Assembly: GCA_014650015.1 (NCBI GenBank)
Contig: BMUD01000027.1
Coordinates: 42,532-106,531, forward strand
Reading direction: 5' to 3'
DNA length: 64,000 nt
Origin: Streptomyces griseoloalbus
GTDB lineage: Bacteria > Actinomycetota > Actinomycetes > Streptomycetales > Streptomycetaceae
In this document: positions 18,065 to 27,244 of the stretch, one piece after another
Layout of the letters: each line of letters starts with the position of its first letter
Position numbering within the stretch: the first letter of the stretch is position 1
Notes under the pieces: model-generated
What the model was told of the DNA's origin: nothing
Seen by the model: the letters and a program-made list of their open reading frames with translations, nothing else
Databases searched by the model: none
Made by a program: the position numbers and the translations under genes

Positions 18065-19630
18065 GTGCTCTACCTGTACTTCGTCCTGCTGGCCGGCAGC
18101 CTGTTCCTGCTCGTCGCGGGCATCGTGGAGCAGCGCAGGCACTACGCAGCGCTGCACTCCATCCCGTCCCGCGTGCTCGTCAACGGCATCCGCGGCAAGT
18201 CCTCCATCACCCGGCTCTGCGCCGGTGCCCTGCGCGGCGGTGATCTGGTCACCGTGGCCAAGACGACCGGCACGGCCGCACGCTTCATCCACCCCGACGC
18301 CACCGAGGAGCCGGTCTACCGCAAGTTCGGCATCGCCAACGTCGTCGAGCAGATCGGCATCGTCCGCCGGGCGGCCACCTACCGTCCCGACGCCCTCGTC
18401 ATCGAGTGCATGGCGGTCATGCCGGCCCTCCAGGAGGTCAACCAGAGCAAGCTGATCCGCTCCACGATCGGCGTGCTGTGCAACGTCCGCGAGGACCACC
18501 TCGCCGAGATGGGCCCCACCCTGGACGACGTGGCCCGCTCGCTGTGCCGGTCGATGCCCGAGGACGGCATCTGCGTCACCGCGGAGAAGGAGCGCTTCCA
18601 CATCCTCCAGGAGGAGGCGGACGCCCGGAACTGCCGGCTGGTCTACGCCGACCCCGAGATGGTCACCGACGAGGAGCTGCGCGGCTTCAGCTGGTTCACC
18701 TTCAAGGAGAACGTGGCGATCGCCCTGGTCGTCGCCGAGCTGCTCGGAGTGGAGCGGAAGGTCGCCCTTCAGGGCATGTACGACGCCCCGCCGGACCCGG
18801 GCGTGCTCTCCGTGGAGCGCTACGCCACCCCCGAGGGCAAGCGGCTCGCCTTCGCCAACGTGTTCGCGGCCAACGACCCCGAGTCGACGCTGATGAACAT
18901 CAACCAGCTGCTCGACCTCGGCGCCATCCGCCGGCCGCTCAACGTCGTGATCAACTGCCGTCCGGACCGCGTGGAGCGCAACGGGCAGATGGGCGAGATC
19001 ATCCCCGACCTGGAGCCGGACAACGTCTTCGTCATCGGGCACCCGTCCAAGAGCGCCATCGACGCCATTCCCGCCGAGTGGCGCGACCGGGCGGTCGACC
19101 TGGGCGGTGAGCGGCGGTCCGCCGACGAGTTCATGCCCACCCTGCTCGATCGCATGTCCGACGGCTCCTCCCTCGTCGCCATCGGCAACATCCACGGCCA
19201 GGGCGAGGAACTCCTGGAGTACCTGGCCGAACTCCCGGCGGACGACAGCGACACCGGTGAGGACGCGCCGAGCCCGGCCGACGCGGCCCCGGCGCAGGCC
19301 CAGGCGCCGCGCCTGGACCCGTTCGCGTCCTACCCGACGGCGTACGAGGAGCGCTACCAGGCGTCGCAGACCCAGGAGATCCCGGTACTCCGCATCCCCG
19401 CCCAGTCGACCGGACCGTACGGACAGCACCGGCAGCAGGAGCAGCACCAGCACGGGCAGCAGCCGTACGGACAGCACGAGCAGGGCCCGTCGTACGGCCC
19501 TGCCCACGAGCCCTATCCGTACTACGACGACCCGTTCTTCGCAGACCCCCACGACGTGTCCCACGACGTGCCCCACGACGGAACCCGGTATCCGACCGCA
19601 GAGGGCGGCGGACCGACCCCGCGCCGCTGA
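18065..19630 (+). CDS. Poly-gamma-glutamate synthase PgsB/CapB-like ligase with a long C-terminal tail
   Basis: PgsB is the ATP-dependent amide ligase (Mur-ligase-like) of poly-gamma-glutamate synthesis at the membrane. The 521-residue protein has an N-terminal membrane anchor and the P-loop GIRGKSS at about residues 41-47. Mur-ligase-like motifs follow (TTGTAARF, NVREDHLAEMG, INCRPDRVERNGQM, GNIHGQGEELL). The family is about 390-400 residues. Here about 120 extra residues rich in Gln, His, Tyr and Pro follow, with repeats such as PYGQH. Substrate is inferred from family only. It starts at GTG 18065. Confidence 0.87.
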   Translation: MLYLYFVLLAGSLFLLVAGIVEQRRHYAALHSIPSRVLVNGIRGKSSITRLCAGALRGGDLVTVAKTTGTAARFIHPDATEEPVYRKFGIANVVEQIGIVRRAATYRPDALVIECMAVMPALQEVNQSKLIRSTIGVLCNVREDHLAEMGPTLDDVARSLCRSMPEDGICVTAEKERFHILQEEADARNCRLVYADPEMVTDEELRGFSWFTFKENVAIALVVAELLGVERKVALQGMYDAPPDPGVLSVERYATPEGKRLAFANVFAANDPESTLMNINQLLDLGAIRRPLNVVINCRPDRVERNGQMGEIIPDLEPDNVFVIGHPSKSAIDAIPAEWRDRAVDLGGERRSADEFMPTLLDRMSDGSSLVAIGNIHGQGEELLEYLAELPADDSDTGEDAPSPADAAPAQAQAPRLDPFASYPTAYEERYQASQTQEIPVLRIPAQSTGPYGQHRQQEQHQHGQQPYGQHEQGPSYGPAHEPYPYYDDPFFADPHDVSHDVPHDGTRYPTAEGGGPTPRR

Positions 19631-19685
19631 CCCCCCCCGCGGGCCGCCCGCCTCGCCCACCCCGTTCACCCGCCCGGAGACCCCG

Positions 19686-20168
19686 TTGACCACCGCCGCA
19701 CTGACCCCCGAGATGGCCGCCCTGGGCATCGCCATAGGCCTGTTCTTCTCGCTGCTGTGCTACCTCACCACCAATCTGTCCCCCGGTGGAATGATCACGC
19801 CGGGCTGGATCGCGCTGACCCTCATCGAGGACCTTCAGCGCGCGGCCATGATGGTGGGCGTCACCGCGCTGACCTACGCGGGCACCAAGATCATGCAGCG
19901 GCTGGTGATCCTCTACGGCAAGCGGCTGTTCGCCGCGGTGGTGCTGCTGGGCGTGCTGCTCCAGGCCACGGTGATGATCGTGCTCTCGATCGAGTTCCCG
20001 CTGCTGTACGGCAACCAGACCCTCGGGTTCATCGTGCCCGGCCTGGTCGCCTACCAGATGGTGCGCCAGCCCAAGGGCGCCACCCTGCTGGCCACGGGCA
20101 CCGTCTCCCTCATGGCCTACATCGTCGTCGCCGCCGGCCTGCTGCTCGGCGTCATGCCCACCGTCTGA
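19686..20168 (+). CDS. Poly-gamma-glutamate synthase PgsC/CapC-like membrane protein
   Basis: PgsC is the small polytopic partner of PgsB. The 160-residue product is almost wholly hydrophobic, with about four membrane segments and the family-like motif NLSPGGMITPGWIAL. The TTG start at 19686 has GGAG 6-7 nt upstream; ATG 19713 is the alternative. It lies 55 nt after the pgsB-like gene. Together with the capA-like gene it makes up a complete CapA/B/C set. Confidence 0.87.
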   Translation: MTTAALTPEMAALGIAIGLFFSLLCYLTTNLSPGGMITPGWIALTLIEDLQRAAMMVGVTALTYAGTKIMQRLVILYGKRLFAAVVLLGVLLQATVMIVLSIEFPLLYGNQTLGFIVPGLVAYQMVRQPKGATLLATGTVSLMAYIVVAAGLLLGVMPTV

Positions 20169-20192
20169 ACCGCTTCAGACCACTTGAGACCA

Positions 20193-20259
20193 CTCAGACC
20201 CACCGTCTGGGAACCGCTCAGACCCACCGTCTGGGAACCGCTCAGACCACTGAGAACCG
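20193..20259 (+). repeat. 24-bp tandem repeat before the NlpC/P60 gene
   Basis: Two perfect 24-bp copies (20193-20216 and 20217-20240) begin CTCAGACCCACCGTCTGG. A third degenerate copy follows, and a partial one precedes at about 20163-20192. Each unit contains the small inverted repeat CAGAC...GTCTG. The array fills the gap between pgsC and the peptidase gene. Confidence 0.8.
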
Positions 20260-20281
20260 AATGACAACCGAGGAGTAAACG

Positions 20282-21373
20282 GTGGCAGGGAAAGCGAAGA
20301 AGAAGTCGCGACCGGTCGTCTCGGGCCTCGTGGTGCTGGCGCTCGTCGCGACCTCCGGCTACCTCACCCTGGAACTGCGCAAGCAGGAGGAGCCCGGGAT
20401 CGCGGAGGTCAGGAACGTCGGCGTCCTGGACGGGGCCAAGGGCTCCGGCGGCGGCACCGCCGAGGACCGGGGCGAGGAGCGCTGGACCCGGCTGGAGAAC
20501 CCCGCGCGCTCCGTGCTGCGCGACGGTGACGGCCGGATCCAGGCCGTCTTCACCGACGGGGCGCGCAGCGCCACGCTGACCGGGCCGGCGCGCACCTTCG
20601 AGGAGCCGACCTCGACCTCCTCCAAGGTCTCCACCACGGACTGGGTCCGGCTCATGCCCGAATCCTGGAAGAAGGGCGCCGAGAAGGAGAAGTGGTTCAA
20701 GGAGTGGTACGCCGAGTACAAGGGCAGCAAGGAGGACGACCTGTTCGCCTTCGCCTTCCAGTACGTGGCGGGCGCCCCGCAGAAGAAGGACGAGCAGGGC
20801 ACCGTCTACGCCGGTGACGCGAACTTCGGTCCGCTGAACACCTCCGGCGCCGAGGGCGGCGACCTGCGTCTGGAGCAGTCCGACTTCTACGACTACCTCG
20901 GCGTCCCGTACCCGTTCCGGGACGGTGCGGTCGGCACCCCGGAGGCGATGCGCGCCAAGGCGCTGGACTGCTCCGGCTTCATCCGCATGGTGCTCGGCTA
21001 CCGCGCCCGCTACCCGCTGATGTCCGCGGACAGCGGCTCCGGCGACGGTCTCCCGCGCACCGCCAACGGCATGGCCCGCTCCGACGAGGGCGTCGACGTG
21101 CTCCCGCTGGCCGGGGTGTCGCCGGAGGACCGGCCGTCCGCCATCGACCAGCTCCAGCCCGGCGACCTCGTCTTCTTCAAGCTCGACACCCGCACCAAGG
21201 AGCGGCTCGACCACGTGGGCATGGTGCTCGGCTACGACACCGAGGGCCACCTGATCTTCGTCTCCAGCCGGGAAGAGGTCAACGGGCCGACCATCGGCGA
21301 CATCGGCGGCGTCTCCCGCCTGGACGGCAACGGCTACTACGCCAAGACGCTGCGCAGCGCCAAGCGCCTGTGA
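20282..21373 (+). CDS. NlpC/P60-family cell-wall peptidase, membrane-anchored
   Basis: NlpC/P60 enzymes cleave peptide bonds to D-Glu, usually in peptidoglycan stems. The 363-residue protein has a basic N terminus, one hydrophobic segment (VVSGLVVLALVATSGYLTL), and a middle region of unknown fold. The catalytic domain has Cys230 in ALDCSGFIRMVLG and His311 in LDHVGMVLGY. It starts at GTG 20282 with GAGGAG upstream. In Bacillus, gamma-DL-glutamyl hydrolases of this fold cut poly-gamma-glutamate, so a role in trimming or anchoring the polymer is a reasonable inference. Confidence 0.85.
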   Translation: MAGKAKKKSRPVVSGLVVLALVATSGYLTLELRKQEEPGIAEVRNVGVLDGAKGSGGGTAEDRGEERWTRLENPARSVLRDGDGRIQAVFTDGARSATLTGPARTFEEPTSTSSKVSTTDWVRLMPESWKKGAEKEKWFKEWYAEYKGSKEDDLFAFAFQYVAGAPQKKDEQGTVYAGDANFGPLNTSGAEGGDLRLEQSDFYDYLGVPYPFRDGAVGTPEAMRAKALDCSGFIRMVLGYRARYPLMSADSGSGDGLPRTANGMARSDEGVDVLPLAGVSPEDRPSAIDQLQPGDLVFFKLDTRTKERLDHVGMVLGYDTEGHLIFVSSREEVNGPTIGDIGGVSRLDGNGYYAKTLRSAKRL

Positions 21374-21400
21374 CCGGCTGATCCCGCCCCGGCGGCGGCG

Positions 21401-22285
21401 CTACTCGTTCGCCGCCGCCGAGGCCTGGGCCTCGCCCCTGCGGCGGATCTGACGGAACGTGAACTCCTGGAGGTCGTCGCCGGTGGAGAAGACGGCCGTG
21501 TCCTTGGGCGTCACGTCCTCGCCATTCGTGAAGCCAGCGAGGGTGAAGTAGGCGTAGCGCCCGTAGGAGTTGGTGGTCGAGCGGCAGACCGCGCCGACGC
21601 AGAAGTCCTTGACGCCGCCGCCCGAGAGCGACTTGACGATGCTCTTCGTGTCGGCCTGCTGCTTGGCCCCGATCGCCTGGGCCTCGGTGCCGAAGACGGC
21701 CACGCCGACCGTCACCGCCACGCCGTCCTTGGTGTACGTGACGCGGATCAGGCGGGTGCAGTCGTTGTCCGTGAGCACCTTGGGGAGCGTGGCCTTCGCG
21801 GCCGAGGCGCAGTTCTCGGTGTCGGCCGTCGGGCCCTTCTTGTACACCGTCTCGCCCATGGTCAGCTGGGTGCCCGGGAAGAGGATGTCGGGGCTCAGCG
21901 GCGCCTTGTCCTTCCGCGCGCTGGCGATGAAGTCCTTCGGGTCCAGCGGGGGCGGGGCGCTCGTCGGGGCGAAGGACGGGACCGTGCCCGTGGCGCTCGG
22001 TAGGTCGGCGGCCCCGGGCAGCTGGGAGGAGGTGCCCGGAGAGGTCTGGTCACCGCCACCGTTCGCGGAGACGACGGCGACCGCGACGGCCGCGCCTATC
22101 GCGACGGTGGCGAGTGCGCCACCGCCGATGAACAGCAGCCTGCGCCGCTTGGCGCGTGCCTCGGACGCGTCGGCGAGCGCGGCCCAGTCGGGCGACTGGT
22201 CGGCGCCGCCGCTGTTCCAGGGCTGCTGGTTATTCGGTTTCCAGGGATCCCACTGCTGCTGAGGTCCCCCCTGCCCAAAGCTCAT
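21401..22285 (-). CDS. Single-pass anchored exported protein, unknown function
   Basis: The 294-residue protein has a cytoplasmic Gln/Pro/Trp-rich N terminus (MSFGQGGPQQQWDPWKPN) and a basic RAKRRR before one membrane segment (LLFIGGGALATVAIGAAVAVAVV). A Ser/Thr/Pro linker and an outer domain of about 180 residues with four cysteines follow. ATG 22285 fits better than the upstream in-frame start at 22330, which would lie inside the divergent gene's leader. It is convergent with the peptidase gene. I do not recognise the outer domain. Confidence 0.75.
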   Translation of the reverse strand: MSFGQGGPQQQWDPWKPNNQQPWNSGGADQSPDWAALADASEARAKRRRLLFIGGGALATVAIGAAVAVAVVSANGGGDQTSPGTSSQLPGAADLPSATGTVPSFAPTSAPPPLDPKDFIASARKDKAPLSPDILFPGTQLTMGETVYKKGPTADTENCASAAKATLPKVLTDNDCTRLIRVTYTKDGVAVTVGVAVFGTEAQAIGAKQQADTKSIVKSLSGGGVKDFCVGAVCRSTTNSYGRYAYFTLAGFTNGEDVTPKDTAVFSTGDDLQEFTFRQIRRRGEAQASAAANE

Positions 22286-22359
22286 GGGGCCCACTTTAGA
22301 CGGGGCAAGGGGTGTGCTGGTCCGCCTCAACGCTGCTCCCAGGCCCTAGCGTTGCCCCC

Positions 22360-23556
22360 ATGGCGACGGGCAAAAGCGACATCTCCGGGTGGTTGGTGCG
22401 ACCTGCGAGCGGGCACCTGTGGACCGGACTCGCGGCGCTGCTGGGGGCGCTGACGATCCATACGGTGCTGGTGACCTCGGACGGAGGCATGGACAACGCG
22501 ATCGTCGTCGACGCCGCGCGGACCTGGCTGGCCGGCCGTTCGCCGTATGACGATCCGCACTTCCTCTATTTCCCGAGCGCGGTCGTGGCCGCCGTGCCGC
22601 AGGCGCTGCTGCCGCGCCCCGTGGTCGACGTCCTGGTGCCGTCGGCGGTGACCGTCGCTCTCGCGCTCGGCTGGGCCTGTGCCCTGCGCCTGTACCGCGT
22701 ACCGCTGCGCAGCAGGCTCGCCGCCCTCGGGCTGCTGGGCCTGGCGGCCGGTTTCGCGCCGTTCGGGCAGCTGGTGCGGCTGGGCAACTGGACGGTGACG
22801 GCCGCGCTGGCGCTGCCGCTGTGCCTGCTGCTGGCGAGCCGGGGCCGGTGGGTGGCGGCGGGCGCGGTCATCGGCGTGGCCGTGGCGCTGAAGCCGCTGC
22901 TCGCGCCGATGGCGCTGCTCTTCCTCTTCGCGCGCCGGTGGCGGGCGCTGGCCGTCCTGGTGCTGGTGCCCTCGGTCGCCTCCGTCTCGGCGGCGCTGCT
23001 GCTGCCCGACCCGACGGGCTTCCTCACCCGCACCCTGCCCTTCCTGCTGCGCGGCGACGACACGTTCGTACGGCTCTACGAGGCCTCGCCGGCGGCGGTG
23101 CTGCCCCGGCTCGGCGTGCCCGAGGCCCCGGCCGCCCTGCTCGGCCTGCTCGTGGCGGCCGTCGGCGTGGTGTGCGCGTACCGGCGCTGGCGCGGGCCCG
23201 GCCCGGTGCCGCTGCGGCTGGCGGAGACGTCCGCGGGGCTGATGCTCTCGGCGTTCCTGGTCTCGCGGCCCTCCTACAACCACTACCTCCTGGTCGTCCT
23301 GCCGCTGCTGCTCGCCGGTCTGCCGTACGCCGGCGCGGTGGCCCGGCGGCCCTGGTTCTGGCTCGCCCTGGTGCCGCAGCTGCCGGGGGTGACGTGGCCG
23401 TGGCTGGAGTCGGAGCGGCGCCGGTCCTTCCGGGACGCGTTCACGCTGTGTGTGCTGGCGGTGACGGTCGCGCGCCACTGCGTGCGGGGGACGCGGGGGG
23501 TCGACGAGCCGGACGCGTCGCCCGGGAGGGAGCGTTCCGCCGTAGAATCGGCGTAG
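22360..23556 (+). CDS. Polytopic GT87-type (DUF2029) glycosyltransferase-like membrane protein
   Basis: The 398-residue protein has about ten membrane segments. An early outer loop carries the Asp-rich GMDNAIVVDAARTWLAGRSPYDD, like the catalytic loop of GT-C/GT87 mannosyl- and arabinosyltransferases, which use polyprenyl-phosphate sugars. SRPSYNHYLLVVLPL lies late, as in that family. Start ATG 22360 is chosen over the in-frame GTG at 22312. It is divergent from the anchored protein, 74 nt away. Family assignment is from pattern only. Confidence 0.7.
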   Translation: MATGKSDISGWLVRPASGHLWTGLAALLGALTIHTVLVTSDGGMDNAIVVDAARTWLAGRSPYDDPHFLYFPSAVVAAVPQALLPRPVVDVLVPSAVTVALALGWACALRLYRVPLRSRLAALGLLGLAAGFAPFGQLVRLGNWTVTAALALPLCLLLASRGRWVAAGAVIGVAVALKPLLAPMALLFLFARRWRALAVLVLVPSVASVSAALLLPDPTGFLTRTLPFLLRGDDTFVRLYEASPAAVLPRLGVPEAPAALLGLLVAAVGVVCAYRRWRGPGPVPLRLAETSAGLMLSAFLVSRPSYNHYLLVVLPLLLAGLPYAGAVARRPWFWLALVPQLPGVTWPWLESERRRSFRDAFTLCVLAVTVARHCVRGTRGVDEPDASPGRERSAVESA

Positions 23557-23577
23557 CCCACCGACGGCGGTCTCGTT

Positions 23578-23607
23578 TTGACCCGTCCGGCCGAGCGTGG
23601 GTATCCT
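23578..23607 (+). promoter_or_regulatory. Housekeeping promoter of rplM-rpsI
   Basis: TTGACC (23578-23583) and TATCCT (23602-23607) are 18 nt apart, a good match to a HrdB-type promoter. They lie about 180 nt upstream of rplM, leaving a long untranslated leader that could carry autoregulation. Confidence 0.7.
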
Positions 23608-23788
23608 GCATGTTCGTTGTGTGTAGTGGCTTACTCATTCTCACGTGAGGGGCCCTTACACCGGTCCACCGGGCCGATGACCAGCGACCAGCACGCGGTT
23701 TGCGTCACCGCTGTGCGGTCAGGGCTGTCGTGATCGTCTTCGGTGACCTTGTCAGGACCATTCACTGAAGAAGCGAAGGCTACGAACC

Positions 23789-24232
23789 GTGCGTACGTAC
23801 AGCCCCAAGCCCGGCGATGTGACGCGCCAGTGGCACGTCATCGACGCCCAGGACATCGTCCTGGGCCGTCTGGCCTCCACTGCGGCCTCCATCCTGCGCG
23901 GCAAGCACAAGCCGATCTACGCGCCCCACGTCGACACCGGTGACTTCGTCATCATCATCAACGCGGACAAGGTGCACCTCTCCGGCAACAAGCGGACTCA
24001 GAAGATGGCGTACCGCCACTCGGGCTACCCGGGTGGTCTGCGCTCCGTCCGTTACGACGAGCTGCTGGCGAAGAACCCCGAGAAGGCCATCGAGAAGGCC
24101 GTCAAGGGCATGCTCCCCAAGAACACCCTGGGCCGTCAGATGCTCACGAAGCTGAAGGTCTACTCGGGCGACCAGCACCCGCACGCTGCCCAGCAGCCGG
24201 TGCCGTTCGAGATCACCCAGGTCGCGCAGTAA
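23789..24232 (+). CDS. rplM: 50S ribosomal protein L13
   Basis: L13 is an early assembly protein of the large subunit. The 147-residue product has the family motifs [26 protein letters not shown] and [14 protein letters not shown]. It uses a GTG start and forms an operon with rpsI, 41 nt downstream. Confidence 0.98.
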   Translation: MRTYSPKPGDVTRQWHVIDAQDIVLGRLASTAASILRGKHKPIYAPHVDTGDFVIIINADKVHLSGNKRTQKMAYRHSGYPGGLRSVRYDELLAKNPEKAIEKAVKGMLPKNTLGRQMLTKLKVYSGDQHPHAAQQPVPFEITQVAQ

Positions 24233-24273
24233 GTCCGGCCACCCCTAAGACTGAACAGAATCTGAGGAGAATC

Positions 24274-24786
24274 GTGGCCGAGACCACTGCCGAGCAGCCG
24301 CTCGAAGAGCTTGACATCGACAGCTACACCACCGAGTCCGAGGTCCCCGTCGAGGGTGAGTACACCTCGGAGTCCATGGCCTCCCGCTTCGGCGAGCCCC
24401 AGCCGGCCGCCGGCCTGGGCCGTCGCAAGAACGCCATCGCCCGCGTCCGGATCGTCCCGGGCTCCGGCAAGTGGAAGATCAACGGTCGCACCCTCGAGGA
24501 CTACTTCCCGAACAAGGTGCACCAGCAGGAAGTCAACGAGCCCTTCAAGGTGCTCGAGCTCGAGGGCCGTTACGACGTCATCGCCCGCATCGCGGGTGGC
24601 GGTGTCTCCGGTCAGGCCGGTGCGCTCCGTCTCGGTGTCGCCCGCGCGCTGAACGAGGCCGACGTCGACAACAACCGCGGCCCGCTGAAGAAGGCCGGCT
24701 TCCTCAAGCGCGACGACCGTGCGGTCGAGCGCAAGAAGGCCGGTCTGAAGAAGGCCCGCAAGGCCCCGCAGTACAGCAAGCGCTAA
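24274..24786 (+). CDS. rpsI: 30S ribosomal protein S9
   Basis: S9 reaches the P site through its C-terminal tail. The 170-residue product has an acidic N-terminal extension of about 40 residues. The core with [15 protein letters not shown] and the conserved basic C terminus [12 protein letters not shown] follow. TGAGGAG precedes the GTG start. A strong terminator follows. Confidence 0.98.
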   Translation: MAETTAEQPLEELDIDSYTTESEVPVEGEYTSESMASRFGEPQPAAGLGRRKNAIARVRIVPGSGKWKINGRTLEDYFPNKVHQQEVNEPFKVLELEGRYDVIARIAGGGVSGQAGALRLGVARALNEADVDNNRGPLKKAGFLKRDDRAVERKKAGLKKARKAPQYSKR

Positions 24787-24809
24787 TCACGGGACGCTCG
24801 CGCGTACTC

Positions 24810-24851
24810 CGAACGCCCCGGCGGCACGCCACAGTGCTGCCGGGGCGTTCG
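24810..24851 (+). terminator. Intrinsic terminator of rplM-rpsI
   Basis: An 18-bp stem (24810-24827 with 24834-24851, one G-T pair) has the loop GCCACA. The sequence TTTATTC follows directly. The rest of the 24852-25086 gap is the glmM leader; no gene was recognised in it. Confidence 0.85.
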
Positions 24852-25086
24852 TTTATTCAGGGCTGTGGGCGTATAACGGCACAAGGCGCTCAAAGGCTAA
24901 TGTGATCGGATGGTCGGGCATTGGGTGCCCGGAGATGCGGAGCCGCACACGCATCGCGACCGTCGCACACGGCACACACTCCGTCAGCGGCGCAACCGTA
25001 AGCCGCCCGGGCGGGTCCAACGCCTCGGTACGACCGTGGCAGGGCCTCGGTACGGCTTCCATACTGACGCTTCCTCAGGAGGACAA

Positions 25087-26445
25087 GTGGGACGACTCTT
25101 CGGCACGGACGGCGTGCGCGGTGTCGCCAACGCGGACCTGACGGCGGAGATGGCGCTCGGCCTGTCCGTCGCCGCCGCGCACGTACTGGCCGAGGCGGGC
25201 ACGTTCGAAGGCCACCGGCCCACCGCCGTGGTCGGACGTGACCCGCGTGCGTCCGGGGAGTTCCTGGAGGCCGCCGTGGTGGCGGGCCTCGCGAGCGCGG
25301 GCGTGGACGTCCTGCGGGTCGGCGTGCTGCCGACGCCCGCGGTGGCGCATCTGACCGGGGCGCTCGGCGCCGACCTCGGTGTGATGCTCTCCGCGAGCCA
25401 CAACGCCATGCCGGACAACGGCATCAAGTTCTTCGCCCGCGGCGGCCACAAGCTCGCCGACGAGCTGGAGGACCGGATCGAGTCCGTGTACGAGGAGCAC
25501 CGCACCGGCGCCCCCTGGGACCGCCCGACCGGCGCCGGTGTCGGCCGCGTGCGCGACTACGACGAGGGCGTGGACACGTACGTCGCCCACCTCCTCGGCG
25601 CCCTCCCGAACCGGTTGGACGGTCTGCGGATCGTCCTCGACGAGGCGCACGGCGCCGCCGCCAAGGTCTCGCCGGAGGCGTTCACCCGCGCCGGCGCCGA
25701 GGTCGTCACCCTCGGTGCCGACCCGGACGGGCTCAACATCAACGACGGCTGCGGCTCGACCCACCTGGACCTGCTGAAGGCCGCGGTCGTCGAGCACGGG
25801 GCCGACCTGGGCATCGCGCACGACGGCGACGCGGACCGCTGCCTGGCCGTGGACCACACCGGTGCGGAGGTCGACGGCGACCAGATCCTCGCCGTGCTCG
25901 CGCTGGCGATGCGGGAGCGTTCCGCACTGCGCTCCGACACCGTCGTCGCGACCGTGATGTCCAACCTCGGCTTCAAGCTCGCCATGGAGCGCGAGGGCAT
26001 CCGGCTCGTGCAGACCGCGGTCGGCGACCGGTACGTCCTGGAGGAGATGAAGGAGAAGGACTACGCCCTCGGCGGCGAGCAGTCCGGCCACGTCATCGTC
26101 CTCGACCACGCGACGACCGGCGACGGCACGCTCACCGGGCTGCTGCTCGCGGCGCGGGTCGCCCAGACCGGGCGTCCGCTGCGGGAGCTGGCGTCGGTGA
26201 TGGAGCGCCTCCCGCAGGTCCTCATCAACGTCCCCGACGTGGACAGGTCCCGCGTGAAGACCTCCGGGGAACTCGCGGCGGCCGTCACCGAGGCCGAGCG
26301 CGAACTGGGCGAGACCGGCCGCGTCCTCCTCCGCCCCTCCGGCACCGAACCGCTGGTCCGCGTCATGGTCGAGGCCGCCGACATCGACCAGGCCCGCTCG
26401 GTGGCGGGCCGGCTGGCGGACGCGGTGAAGTCGGCGCTGGGGTAG
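25087..26445 (+). CDS. glmM: Phosphoglucosamine mutase
   Basis: GlmM converts glucosamine-6-phosphate to glucosamine-1-phosphate on the way to UDP-GlcNAc. The 452-residue enzyme has the phosphoserine loop SASHN (Ser104) and the metal-binding DGDADR. The sugar-binding GGEQSGH and the phosphate-binding [12 protein letters not shown] are also present. GTG 25087 lies behind AGGAGGACAA; the open frame upstream lacks such a site. GlmS, the preceding enzyme of the pathway, is encoded at 35.8 kb. Confidence 0.97.
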   Translation: MGRLFGTDGVRGVANADLTAEMALGLSVAAAHVLAEAGTFEGHRPTAVVGRDPRASGEFLEAAVVAGLASAGVDVLRVGVLPTPAVAHLTGALGADLGVMLSASHNAMPDNGIKFFARGGHKLADELEDRIESVYEEHRTGAPWDRPTGAGVGRVRDYDEGVDTYVAHLLGALPNRLDGLRIVLDEAHGAAAKVSPEAFTRAGAEVVTLGADPDGLNINDGCGSTHLDLLKAAVVEHGADLGIAHDGDADRCLAVDHTGAEVDGDQILAVLALAMRERSALRSDTVVATVMSNLGFKLAMEREGIRLVQTAVGDRYVLEEMKEKDYALGGEQSGHVIVLDHATTGDGTLTGLLLAARVAQTGRPLRELASVMERLPQVLINVPDVDRSRVKTSGELAAAVTEAERELGETGRVLLRPSGTEPLVRVMVEAADIDQARSVAGRLADAVKSALG

Positions 26446-26463
26446 TACCGGCGCGCTCCCGAA

Positions 26464-26509
26464 ACGGCGGACGGCGGGGACACCATCAGGTGCCCCCGCC
26501 GTCCGCCGT
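26464..26509. terminator. Bidirectional terminator between glmM and the immunity gene
   Basis: A 16-bp stem (26464-26479 with 26494-26509) is followed, past one mismatch, by CACC/GGTG around ATCA. It lies between two convergent genes, so it can serve both. Confidence 0.85.
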
Positions 26510-26515
26510 GTCGGA

Positions 26516-27241
26516 TCAGTGCCGGTGGTTGAGGTTGTCCTCCACCAGGTACTCCGGATAGCCGAACCGCTGCCCGAGAGCGACGAAAACGTCGTGGCTC
26601 GACGTGTCGATCTCCACGAAGTACGCCTTCAGGGCACGCAGGAACAGCCGGTAGCCCAGGTCGGCACAGGCCTCGGTGACGACCTGCCGCAGTGCGGGGA
26701 CGAGGCCGCGCACAGGGAGCCCGTAGCCGGGGTCCGAGGCCGCACGGTCCAGGTCCCCCGCGACCGGGCGGATCACCCCGAGGACGGCCTGCCGCGCCCC
26801 CTCGTCCAGCACCGGCTGGGCCGGCGGAGGCGTGAAGGCGGGATCCTCCTCACGGACCCGGATGAGCCAGGCGTCCTCCAGCGCTCGCAGCCAGGCGCGG
26901 GCGCCGAAGCCGTACGCCTCCGGGTCGGAGGTGCCGTGCGTGGCGCCGAGCCACACCGTGCGGATGGTTCCGTCCGGCAGCGGCGACTCGACCAGAGTGC
27001 GGATGTCCTGCCCCAGTCGTACGGCTCTGGACCGGTCGAAGTTCTCCACCGCGGATGCGGGGAGCGTGAGCCACCACGCCGACGGCCCGCCGTCGGGCAG
27101 GAAGCGCTCGGCGTCCTCCGGGGAGAGCTCGTCGGGGACGTTCCACTTGGAGGTCACCCAGCTGAGTCCGATGTCCTCCACGAAGGCGTCTTCCAGGTAC
27201 TCGCTCAGGGCGCCCGGTCCTTTCCCGGTTCCGTCGGTCAT
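26516..27241 (-). CDS. Probable immunity protein for the adjacent polymorphic toxin
   Basis: The 241-residue protein is acidic, cytoplasmic and without signal peptide. It starts MTDGTGKGPGALSEYLEDAF and contains many Trp and Glu/Asp residues. I do not recognise the family. The immunity role is inferred from position: the ATG lies 3 nt after the stop of the toxin gene on the same strand, and no other immunity candidate is present. It would bind and block the RNase A-like toxin domain in the producing cell. Confidence 0.65.
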   Translation of the reverse strand: MTDGTGKGPGALSEYLEDAFVEDIGLSWVTSKWNVPDELSPEDAERFLPDGGPSAWWLTLPASAVENFDRSRAVRLGQDIRTLVESPLPDGTIRTVWLGATHGTSDPEAYGFGARAWLRALEDAWLIRVREEDPAFTPPPAQPVLDEGARQAVLGVIRPVAGDLDRAASDPGYGLPVRGLVPALRQVVTEACADLGYRLFLRALKAYFVEIDTSSHDVFVALGQRFGYPEYLVEDNLNHRH

Positions 27242-27244
27242 GGG

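Noticed and set aside
15668-19735. A 1355-codon open frame on the reverse strand across the HAMP and pgsB-like genes
   Set aside because: It is antisense to two well-supported genes, has a biased composition with no domain, and is a usual artefact of high-GC codon structure.
20193-20259. Possible CRISPR array at the 24-bp repeats
   Set aside because: The units are directly adjacent with no spacers, and no cas genes are present.
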